This document shows, piece by piece, positions 24,586-34,063 of a stretch of DNA of 48,917 nucleotides. The position numbers and the translations under genes are program-made. Location: NCBI GenBank assembly GCA_013365365.1, contig JABVXU010000408.1, positions 1 through 48,917 on the forward strand. The letters are read 5' to 3'. Below the pieces are notes generated by a model that searched no databases, had not been told where the DNA came from, and saw nothing but the letters and a program-made list of their open reading frames with translations. How positions within the stretch are numbered: the first letter of the stretch is position 1; every line of letters starts with the position of its first letter. This DNA is from Cruorifilaria tuberocauda. Lineage: Eukaryota; Nematoda; Chromadorea; Rhabditida; Onchocercidae.

Positions 24586-25131
24586 CTCATTTTTTATCTC
24601 AATCGAAATACTCCAATTTTTCAAAAGCATTGTTAAAGTCAATAATGTAGCACTTCAATAAGTCATCAGTTAACATTTGAAACTTCGCGATAAAGCAGTT
24701 AATCGACTTAACCGTAAAAATCCAATAAATAATTGCTCATCAGTAATAGATTCAGAATGTTACATTGACCACATGTATTACCTGTATAAATGATTACTCT
24801 CAAATAGAAAAGTGAATAAATATAATGGTTAAACTTAACTGGCGACTTTTATGTTTTTTCTTCTTAAAAAAATAGAAGCATTATCAAAATCACTTTGATT
24901 AATACCGCTTTTCTTTGTTCTTTAGAATGAACGTTTATTGTAAAACTTTATGCCACATTTGATCATAAAGCTTCCATATATGTCATTGTTTGGAGCCTGG
25001 TAAAGTTTTTAAGAACAACAACAAATACACAATTGGAACTTCAAAATGAAACATATTAATAAAATGGAAACTCAGTTAAGCATTGATATTTATATGATTC
25101 CTATCATCAGACTAAAACGCTCACAGTTCTC
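24586..25131. other. 3' intergenic region between convergent genes
   Basis: This spacer separates the unknown membrane protein gene (+) from NOP16 (-). Polyadenylation hexamers for the left gene lie at 24724 and 24815. Nothing else is recognisable. Confidence 0.6.
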
Positions 25132-26579
25132 TCACTTTTCTGATCCCATTTGTGATACAAGTTTTTGATACACGGAATATTCTGGACTTTGCTTGAAGAT
25201 GCGAATCTTTCGTTGTATTTGTTTCGGTGTATCTTGATAGATATTTTTCGCATCATAACTCATTTTCTGGAACATAACAATTCAAATGCTTCTGAAATTC
25301 TAAAATGATGCAGTTCCGAATGAAAACACCTGAAAACTTTGAAAAATGTGGAGGAGTCTATAACTAACTATATCTAAGCTTTCATAAAACATAAAACTGC
25401 TGAAGAATGAATGCATCAATTGAAAATTCCTTACCTCATAATCTTCGCCATGCCTTTCGATCATGTAAACACAGAATTCAATATCTCGAGAAAGTAAACG
25501 ATAGCTGCGTCCTTTTCTCTGCCTTATCTCTTCCTCCTCAACTTCTTTTTCCAAAGCAGCAATCACGTCCTTAATTTTCGACTCATCGCTGGCTGATTTC
25601 TACAAAAATGGATAATAATAAATTCGAAGAATTTAAAATTAGAGGTCAAATAATTCAAAGAAGCATCGCAAATTATCAATATGCTGTTTAAACTAGATTT
25701 AAGCCTTTTATGCTATTATTCTCATTTAACGTTTTGATTTCCTTTAAACATTTCCAGTGAAATAACCAGAATACTGTATATATATATATATATATATATA
25801 TCAAATAGAAAAAATTTGATACTTAGAAACTTACAACTTTCAACATCTGGGATTTAATGGAGCCGTACAGTTTCGGATCGTCAACTTTCATTTCTTCACA
25901 CTGACTACTCTATAAAAGGCTGGAATGGCTTGATATATAGAAAATATGACAAAATATGTAAAGATTGAAAGGTATATTAGATTACAATGCTTTGACGCAA
26001 AGGAAACACTTTGTTCGAATCGTAAGCAAGTCCCATTGCTTTCATATTCTGCTTAATTGTAGCATTATTGTTCCAAGCTGCTCGCATCTGTTTACTGTAA
26101 TTTGTTCAGTAAATACAGAGAAAAAGAATGACGTTTTAAATGAGATGATCTAATTGTTATAAGTAATATAATAAGTAATGTAAGTCCGACGTATAAAGGC
26201 AGCATAAAGTTCAAAAAGCTTGCAATAAAAACATATGAATAGCATCAGAAGCATTGTAGCATGAATAAAAACAAGTTTTATTGACGTGAAAAACTAATGG
26301 CAGTCAATTTCAGTTCTATTTAAAATCCAAAATACGGAAATACTTCTCAGTATAAAGAAAATTCCCTTCACCATTTTGCATTCGAGAGGAAGATGGGGTA
26401 AGAGGAAAGCGAAAAGAAAACTAAGTAGTTTGAATTAAATTATCATTATAAACAACGTACCAGGATAGGCCAATCATAGCTTTCTGCCTTTTAAATGCTT
26501 TCTTTTTTGCAGTGACCAAATTTTTACTATAATTGACGCGTCGACGAACTCTTTTTCTTCCATGTTTGACCGATCTCAT
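25132..26579 (-). CDS. nop-16: Nucleolar protein 16 (60S ribosome assembly factor)
   Basis: Five minus-strand exons, 26461-26579, 25986-26094, 25835-25909, 25435-25599 and 25132-25266, join in frame to 200 residues; human NOP16 has 178. NOP16 is a nucleolar pre-60S assembly factor. The order of conserved blocks matches the family: a basic N-terminus (GRKRVRRRVNYSKNL) as in the human KTRRQKFGYSVNRKRL, then AAWNNNATIKQNMKAMGLAYD with VFPLR, an acidic spacer, then LLSRDIEFCVYMIERHGEDYE (about 136-156) and KNIYQDTPKQIQRKIRIFK (163-181). The family has SRDxIxYVxYMxExHGEDY and YYQDTPKQIRxKINxYKRF in these positions. The second acceptor (TTACAG, keeping a Cys-Lys-Gln before MRAAW) was chosen over a nearby AACAG because only it keeps the frame. 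An ACAG lies about 8 bases before the ATG and could serve as a spliced-leader site. Confidence 0.9.
25774..25802. repeat. (TA)n microsatellite
   Basis: About 13 TA dinucleotides inside the third intron of nop-16, close to the donor of the exon at 25835-25909. Confidence 0.85.
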
Positions 26580-27057
26580 CCTACCTTCTGTACCAAATAC
26601 AATATACCTTTAATTTTATCATAAATATCATAAATATTTTTTATCATAAATATTACAATAATAATACCATACTAAATAATTTTCTCGTCTAATTCCTTTC
26701 ATTATCCTAGCAAAAAGTCATTAAGTTAAAATTCATTCCAATTCTGTTCCTAAAATATGATTATTTTTATTTTCCATTCTTTATCTACTAAAAAGATTCC
26801 AAATTTCTTCAGTCTCAGTTATCGATAGACCGGTGCTACAAGTCTAAGCTACAAGTCTAATAGATCGATAATTCCCGGTGAACAATACGAATACAAGATC
26901 GAAATTACTACTGAAAAGAAACATCCCAACGTGACATGACCTATCGTAGCTGCATTCTGCGCGCATCCCACTTGGTTTAAAAAGATGAAATGAATTGTAA
27001 CATATGTGATGCAGGGTGAAAACACGTGTTGCAGTTTGAGACGTAGAGATAAAAATG

Positions 27058-27275
27058 ATACGTTGTACGTTACTAGGTTATGGAGACAGTTTACGTTATC
27101 TCTTACTAGGTTATGAAGACAGTTCACGTTGTAACTAAGTTATGAAGACAGTCTACGTTGTATGTTACTGGGTTGTGGAGACAGTTCACGTTATATATTA
27201 CTAGGTCATGAGATAGTCCACGTTGTACATTACTAGGTTATGTAGACAGTATACGTCGTGTATTGCTAGGTTATG
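27058..27275. repeat. Minisatellite of seven 32-33 bp units ending in the rpap-2 start codon
   Basis: Units read TACGTTGTACGTTACTAGG followed by TTATGGAGACAGT, with substitutions. The ATG (or its GTG variant) of successive units lies at 27080, 27113, 27142, 27175, 27208, 27240 and 27273, a spacing of 33, 29, 33, 33, 32 and 33. The last of these is the start codon of the RPAP2 gene. Each unit also has a TACTAG-like AG a few bases before its ATG. Confidence 0.9.
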
Positions 27276-30200
27276 ACGAAGGAAGCTAATCGTTTGGCCG
27301 TGGAGCAAAGATTGCGGAAAACGGTCTACAATGCAATTGTAGTTTTATCGGAGTGCGTTAACGAAACAACACTGCAAAAAATGGTATTTATTTCATATTT
27401 GTCGCTTTTCTATCGATTTCTTCATGCAAAAATTCATTATATACATATTATGTATCTTTTTATTTTATTAAGTATTAAGACGTTAATTTTACAGCTGAAT
27501 AGTTTGGATCAAAATAGTTGGATGGAAGTGATAGAGGAACGTTACCTTGGTCGATTGTGTGCCTTCCCGCTCTGTACTAATCCTGTAGAAGTGAAAAATT
27601 CACAAAAGTATCGAATCGATTTGAAAAATAAGAAGGTGGGTTAATTTTTTGGTCTTCTCAACAAAGTGTTATTTTGAAATGAAAATGGTGTTTAAAACTT
27701 GATTGGGGATTTTTTGGTATTAACTGGTTAACTCATCTGATTCATTTGTTCTGGGTTTTTCTCTTATTCTAAGTAGCTCATTTTAGTCGTAAACAGTAGT
27801 AGATTGTAAAATCATCTTTTAACAAATATGTCAACGATTTGCAAATATGAGGTCGACGTTAAAAAAAAGTAAATTATAATGATAAGACAAGAAAAATATG
27901 TATTGATGGTAATAAAACTTTAAAAGTTAAGAGCTTATTTTCAAAGTTTATCAAGTTTTTTAATATCTTGTTTTTTAATATTTTAATAATTTTTCTTTTA
28001 GGTGTTTGAGCGATCTGCTGAAATTGACAAATTTTGTTGCAAAAATTGTTTTTTGCGTTCTGCTTCAATAAGGGCGCAGCTAGAAACGGAACCCTTATGG
28101 ATAAGAGGTGATAAACAAGGTAATTTCAAATCATTTGATTGCATGGCTTAGGATAATTTGATCGTATTAAGATTCAATGCAAATATTTTGTTGTTGATTT
28201 CATAAAGAGTGTTTAATGAAATAAATCGCCGCAATAAAAATTTCAATAATTGAGATTTCGGCAGATTATTTAATACAAAGAATGACTCAAAGAAAGTAAT
28301 GTTATGCTTATAAGCAGTTTTTTTTTGTCAGTAAAGGTATTCGATTTGAATGCTGGAAATATCAGACAACAACAACAACATACTTGTGATTTTGAATTCA
28401 ATGAAGATCAACAGCTGATAACATCACTCGAAAGTTTGAAAGTAAGAGTTTAACTTTATTTTTGAATATTTAGTTCTTATTTGCTTTAGTTATTGCTAAC
28501 CTAGTCATAAATGTTAATAACTTGCCTTATACCTTATGATACCTTTTTCTCCATCTAGATTCAGCAGTGTTCATTTGCTTTGGTGCATGTACAGCGTATA
28601 GATTTGAAAATAGTTTAGACTTTATAATCTTCACAAACAGTTAACTTTGTATAAGCTTGTATCGTTTTTTTCTCAGTTTCATCAACAATAATTGAAAAAA
28701 GATTGGTCGAGAGAGAAATGTAAAGATTGAGATTAGCTAAAGGTCTAAAACTAGAGGTTTTTTGTTGATTAATTAAGTCTCGTTTTTCTTTATGGCTGAA
28801 TTATACATTAATTCGATTTTTCGCTCAGATCGGTGACACCGCGGAATCCGACGATGAAGATAATGACGATGAAATCAGTCTGGACGAAGAAGGGGACAAT
28901 GCCCATGAGGATTTTTATAATCTTTGCCGATCTTATCTTACAATGAAACCTGAAATTTCCAACGCTGAGAGAAGTAGAGACGTGTCTAAAACTGAAAAAG
29001 TTGCGAATGCGGCAGTCTCAAAAATGGAAAGAGAAACAGTTCGTTGCATTTCTTTAAATTAGAAGTATTTGAAAGTAGGAAAGAAATTCAGTTCCACATA
29101 GTTGCTGATAATTCATGCTATTTAGATGTCTTGCGCGTAATTGCAGTTTTTGAACTTCAGAAGAGAAACGAGAGTAAGCAACTTTCTGAAAGTGAAAAAT
29201 TGGCTCGTATACGAAACAAGTATAGTCAGAACAAACTCAAGCGACCCCCGAAAATGATTGAAGCCAAACCGCTTAGTTCACAACTTAGTGATAATATTCC
29301 GAAGAACTTCTATGAAAATTTTGGGAAGACGCTGTTGTAAGTTACTACTCTTCGAACGAATGGAATTCCAATATTGTCTAAATAAAAGAATCAATTTTTC
29401 AGTGTACTCAGTTTTCTGATCTCTTATATTTTTATCTTGGTTTAAAAATAAAAGTAATCGGGCTTCATCTTTTCAATTCTTTAAGAGAGTGGTGTGGTTC
29501 AGAAACGACTTGTTATTTACAATATCTCCGAAAAATGGATTTATTGAATAGCGAGGATAAAGTAGTTACTGAAACAAAATCTGTCATTTCCCGGTTTTAT
29601 GGAGGTGAACATGTCTTTAACAAATGGGTTGATGGAATGTTTCTGCCTCCAGTTGATAATGCTGATCAAGCAAAACAGCGGATTTCGGTGTTGGTTGAAT
29701 TATTGAAACCAAGGTAAATTCATATCCGTCTCTTTTTTCTCTTCTTTAGATACTTTGCATAAATTATTCTTTTTCTAGATCAAAAGAAAGTGCAGACTGT
29801 TAGGAATAATCACAGAAAATTATCAGTGAATGCACCTTTGTACTTTTAATTATAATAGAGAAAAGGAATAGTTTCCGGGATATTAATATTTATATTTTCT
29901 TTAAAATCTAAAATTAAAGATTCATGATGCGAAAAGAAATGTGTGGCTGAATTAATTCTCTTACACCTTTTGTAATTTCGTTTATAGCTGGCGACTTTTG
30001 GAAGGAAGGTTAAGCATAAATGGATGTGAGCAACAAGCTCTAGGCATTATTTCCACATTTCGGTTGTCGGCAACAAATGTTGTCCTTGAAAGAAAGACAT
30101 GTGATTTTGCGGTTGCCGTCATATTCCGCTTGTAAGTTTTTTCTTTTTTTTTCTAGTAGTGCACATTTTGAAAGGAATAGTTTTTATTTTATAAGAATGA

Positions 30201-30466
30201 CATAGCATAGAGAGTTTTGACAGATAATCTTTGAATTAATTAATTTATTTTTTATTGGGATAGCTGTGGGAGAGCAGTAAATCATCTCTGAGAAACTTTA
30301 AACAATGTCGAATTTTAGGCTGGCTTACTGCGATAGATCTCTAATGGTTTTCTATCCGTCTGATGACACTGCGTCACCGAAATTTGTGCAGTATTTGAAA
30401 CAAATAGGGTGTAATACGAAGTGCTACTTTGAAATCCTTTCCACTGTCATGAATAAACTGGAATAA
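27273..30466 (+). CDS. rpap-2: RPAP2/Rtr1-type RNA polymerase II CTD phosphatase
   Basis: Exons seen: 27273-27383, 27495-27635, 28002-28119, 28332-28441, 28829 to about 29038, about 29161 (or 29092) to 29336, 29486-29713, 29988-30131 and 30319-30466. The stop is TAA 30464-30466. RPAP2/Rtr1 removes Ser5 phosphate from the polymerase II C-terminal domain and helps bring the polymerase into the nucleus. The Rtr1 zinc module is clear: C59-x4-C64 in RLCAFPLC, then KYRIDLKNKKVFE, then FCCKNC (C96/C97, C100) with FLRSASIRAQL and PLWIRGD, all in family order. An acidic stretch starts the fifth exon, and the C-terminal part is helical and less conserved. All junctions are phase-consistent except the one after the acidic exon: its frame ends in TAG at 29060, while the continuing coding sequence lies in another frame, so an intron with a non-obvious donor (possibly GTTCGT at 29039) must lie there. 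The start codon is the terminal unit of a minisatellite. Confidence 0.85.
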
Positions 30467-30934
30467 GTGTATAAATTATGTAAAATTTAAATAAGTGTAT
30501 ACATCATATAAAATACATGCGTTACAGTGTGCTTATCATATGCAGTAATGAATTCAAGGTGACTGGAAGTCTTTTTTAAATATATATACGAATTGCGGTT
30601 CACTTCATTTTCCAGATATTTAATCACGAAATTTCTGTCCTCCAGATCACACTTATACTATGAAAGGACGGAAAAGATAAAAAAATTCTTTGAGCATTTT
30701 TAAAAGGTGCTTAAATTTTAAAATGTGCAAATAAATTAACGTTTTATTTTTTGAGATGAAACGAAGTTTAAGAAAACATCTTGAGGAGATTGCGAACTTA
30801 TTATTGCAAAGGTACAAAATCGTATTAATTTTTAGTGCTTGTCTTCAATTTAATCTAGAGATTTCTAAGGTAAAACTTGACTTGATATTTTTAAGGTTGA
30901 GATTATTTGTATTACTCTTTGTAATTGGGTCTTC
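30467..30934. other. Intergenic, possible undetected 5' exon
   Basis: No confident feature. A 72-codon plus-strand frame from 30756 begins with a basic stretch (MKRSLRKHLEEI) but its frame does not join in phase to the downstream membrane-protein exons, so it was not used. Confidence 0.4.
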
Positions 30935-31608
30935 ATGGTTGCTCCAGATCTTTGTGCAGGATATTTTTTGTTAGCACTTTCCGGTGTGGTTTTCCCGTAT
31001 CTTCTTATTTGGATCTACATTATGGTTAGTATCATACAAATTCGGCTAATGATAATCACAAATATTGATAGTATTAAATGATACTGTGTGTTTCTGGATT
31101 TCTAGTAATTCCAAAATATTATGTTAGGAAAATCTTTTTAATTTCTTTAGAGTTCTTTATCAGTTGATAATGATACCAGGAAGCTAATTTTTATTTTTGA
31201 AAAGCCAACGAAAATTTTACCCTATACTTCAAATATGATAGAAGCTTTTTGAATTAACATTTATATATCTTATGAAGGGAGAAATGATAGGAATTATATC
31301 AGTTAACAATTTTAGCCTTTCACGTCACAGGATTTCATTATCAGAATGGCATTTCCATCACAATTCTTGGCTCTTCTTTCCCCAGTTGTCTGCTTTGTTT
31401 CTATGCTTTGTTTTATGGGTTAGTTGCTCTTTAGTTCCTTTATTTTTAGCTTAATTATTCAGGCGTCAATGTATTTCAGAATTTTGAAAAAGCACATTAC
31501 ACAGCGCTTCATTGCTTTCTTCCAAAATTTATTTCAGGTACCTATTTTTTGATTCTTTTTATGCGTCAATTTCTGGGACGGTCTTCAAAGACAAAAAGAC
31601 GAATTTGA
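30935..31608 (+). CDS. Candidate small multi-pass membrane protein, unknown family
   Basis: Three exons, 30935-31024, 31331-31418 and 31463-31608, join with consistent phases (0 and 1) to 107 residues ending in TGA 31606-31608. Three hydrophobic segments are visible: AGYFLLALSGVVFPYLLIW near 8-26, a stretch with FLALLSPVVCFVSMLCFMG near 42-60, and a short one with GTYFLILF near 85-92. A basic tail (RSSKTKRR) follows. Between segments two and three lies FQNFEKAHYTALHCF. No family was recognised. The open frame extends upstream of the ATG to an acceptor at 30894-30895 (TTTTTAAG), so either a spliced leader attaches there or an extra 5' exon exists. The second intron is only 44 bases. The model rests on frame and hydropathy alone. 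Confidence 0.35.
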
Positions 31609-32618
31609 AGGATGAATTTTTTCTGAATGATAAGTATCTATGTATATACCTATGCATATGTAATATAATTTTATTGGCTTATGATGTAATTTAAAAACTT
31701 GAAACGATCGTACTGACATCATTTCGTTGTGGTGAATCATCATTGTTGATTAATCATTTAGTTTACTTTAACAATCAAATGATCAGAAATTATTCATTAA
31801 GCTATTAAGCTATTCACGCTTTCATTAATTTACATTGGAACAAACTGCTAAACCGTAACAAGTCCTCCATGTATTGGGTTAGAGCACTTACATTATAAAT
31901 ATAACAACATTTAACGGGCCGCACGAGCATCGCTACGTTTTAGGTTGTGTTAGGAGAGGGGGGGAGGATGTGTTTGTTTTACTGTGTTTGACATTTGTTA
32001 AGTTTGTAAATAATGAAATTGCAGTGTTTACTGAATAAATCATATGTTTAATCGGTCTGCTGATTGATTTTTTATTGGTTCAACATATTTTAGGTTAATC
32101 AATATATAAAACTCAGTTGACATATACTGTTAGTGCCAAAGTATATTTCTAGTCAAAGTTTGGAATGATAGAAGTTTTATTCAAGGTTCAAAATATATTC
32201 CATAGGAGGCAGAAGTGGTAGAGATGACATTTTGGTATGCTTCGTTGTGTGTGATTTGTAATTTGCTTTATAAGGAAGAGAGGCATTTGAGCAACATGAA
32301 TTATCTTTATTCTATATCTCATTTAACTGAAAATGAAATATGTGGGTATCTCTGGGTATCTCTATCTCTTTTTCTGATTTAGCAGTCGCTGATTACTTTA
32401 AAAATATATGGCATAAATTTGGACTGATAGTTCAGTGATTGATTTCATGATGTTCATTACAAGAGGTGGTGCATGGAAGGACTGATGTTCATTTCTGATA
32501 TTTCGTTCAAATATATCCGTTGCTTTTCTGTTGTTTTAAACTGTAGAACTTTTAATTAAAAAGGAAAATGTTTTCAGGGTTTTTGGATTTTGTTAATAGT
32601 TTGAAAGTTGCATAAAAG
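31609..32618. other. Intergenic, upstream region of rps-11
   Basis: No exon recognised. Near 31940-31980 is a G-rich run (GGAGAGGGGGGGAGG). The remainder is ordinary AT-rich DNA. The acceptor at 32571-32577 probably marks the 5' end of the rps-11 mRNA. Confidence 0.5.
32571..32577 (+). promoter_or_regulatory. Probable spliced-leader acceptor of rps-11
   Basis: TTTTCAG, 41 bases before the rps-11 ATG, with no upstream coding exon in phase. In nematodes ribosomal protein mRNAs are commonly trans-spliced, so SL addition here is likely. It is inferred and not demonstrated. Confidence 0.45.
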
Positions 32619-33694
32619 ATGGCGGAACAGACAGAAAGAGCATTCCAAAAACAGCCTACTGTGTTTTTGAATAATAAATTACGAACCTTAGGAATTGGTA
32701 AAAAGGCGAAAAAGGATATACGTTATGTTCGGAATGTTGGGTTAGGGTTCAAAACACCGCGTGAGGTAAGTACCATGGTGGTTTTGCATATTCCACTTTT
32801 GGCATATGCTCATCTTCTATTACTTCTAATTTATGCGTATGGATAACAAGCTATGTTTATTTCTAACGCCTAAGTGGAAACGCCTATATAGATAAATTAC
32901 ATTCTGACTTCAAAGAATTTGCAGCATATTTTAAAAACTTCTGAAAAACATTTATTTGGAGCTATTTTTATTCGTTATTGTTTCTGTTGAAGACAGTAGA
33001 GTAGTAGGCAAAATTTTATGAAATTCACATAATGCATTTCCGGATATTTTTTTGAATTCGGTTCAATTATAGGCTATTACTGGGACATATATCGACAAAA
33101 AATGTCCGTTCACTGGGAATGTTTCGATTCGCGGACGTATTTTGACTGGTGTTGTTGTGAAAATGAAGATGCAGAGGACAATAGTAATTCGACGAGATTA
33201 TTTGCATTTCATCAAAAAGTATCGTCGGTATGAGAAACGTCATCGTAACATGTCCGTTCATTGCTCACCAGCCTTCAGGTTAATGACTTCATAGTTGCTG
33301 TCATTCACAAATTTTTCAATCAATAAGGCATCCATTGCCTCGCTTTTCTTTTTCCCTTTTCTCTGCTAATCGTATATAAGCCTATTATTTCTTTATATTT
33401 GTTTATTTTGGCTGTATATTCAGTAACAGTCGTTTTTCGATGTCAGCTTTATTTCATTATGCAGAGTTCATTAGTTATATTTCTTTGAAAGTTCACTTAT
33501 CCAACTTCTGTATCAACCATCCAAGAAATTGTAAATGTATTAGCGATTATTTCAAGAGTAGCTTTTTCAGAGATATAGCAGTTGGAGATATTGTTACGGT
33601 GGGTGAATGTCGTCCATTGTCGAAGACCGTACGGTACAATGTGTTGAAAGTGTTGAAAGCATCGGGAGCTAAAAAATCTTTCGACAAGTTCTAA
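32619..33694 (+). CDS. rps-11: 40S ribosomal protein S11 (uS17)
   Basis: Three exons, 32619-32765, 33073-33278 and 33571-33694, join in frame (phases 0 and 2) to 158 residues, the same length as human RPS11. The protein binds the 5' domain of 18S rRNA in the small subunit. Family landmarks are present in order: [11 protein letters not shown] at the N-terminus, [20 protein letters not shown] with the following CPFTG, the uS17 core [69 protein letters not shown] (split here by an intron after AFR's first bases), and the KSFDKF end. The polyadenylation hexamer AATAAA at 33693-33698 overlaps the stop codon, so the 3' untranslated region must be very short. The next ORF on the opposite strand ends 50 bases further on. 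Confidence 0.97.
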
Positions 33695-33698
33695 TAAA
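33693..33698 (+). terminator. Polyadenylation signal overlapping the rps-11 stop codon
   Basis: AATAAA begins on the second base of the TAA stop codon of rps-11. A T-rich stretch follows directly. This predicts a 3' untranslated region of roughly 10-20 bases. Confidence 0.6.
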
Positions 33699-33744
33699 TA
33701 TTTTTTTGTTGTTATTTGATTTCCGATAGTAAATTGTTATTGGC

Positions 33745-34050
33745 TTAAAGTTCTTTCATAAATTGTCCAGCTGACAGTTTATTGCGAACAGATCCATCTT
33801 TTCTGAAAAACTTTGAAAGATTGGAAACCTGTTGAAAAAAATAAGAAGTGGATTTTGCCGTGCTAGCTTCCGAGTGATCCATGTAGTTTTGCAAACACAT
33901 ATGGAGATTATAAGAAGGAAGCTGTTTTGTTTTATAGAAATGAGAGTTTGATTCTAATGGGCTGACGTGATCCCAGATTTGAATAATTGCTTCTGAAAAT
34001 ATTGCATTTATAGTTCTAAATTTCTCTACTACACTTTGTATACTCTTCAT
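33745..34050 (-). CDS. Single-exon 101-residue protein, family not recognised
   Basis: An uninterrupted minus-strand frame from ATG 34050 to a stop at 33745-33747. TGTGCAG lies just upstream, with AG at 34064-34065 and a 13-base gap to the ATG, the usual geometry of a nematode spliced-leader site. The protein has a predicted helical N-terminal part (KSIQSVVEKFRTINAIFSEA), a Ser/His/Tyr-rich middle and a basic part near FFRKDGSVRNKL. There is no signal peptide or membrane segment. It is convergent with rps-11, with only 50 bases between the two stop codons. I could not assign a family; small subunits of Mediator or of BLOC-type complexes have similar size and helicity but no convincing motif. 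It could still be a chance frame. Confidence 0.4.
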   Translation of the reverse strand: MKSIQSVVEKFRTINAIFSEAIIQIWDHVSPLESNSHFYKTKQLPSYNLHMCLQNYMDHSEASTAKSTSYFFQQVSNLSKFFRKDGSVRNKLSAGQFMKEL

Positions 34051-34063
34051 TTAAATTTTCTCT

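Noticed and set aside
26849..27127. 92-codon minus-strand frame with an internal MNCLHNLV repeat
   Set aside because: The internal protein repeat is just the reverse translation of the minisatellite before rpap-2.
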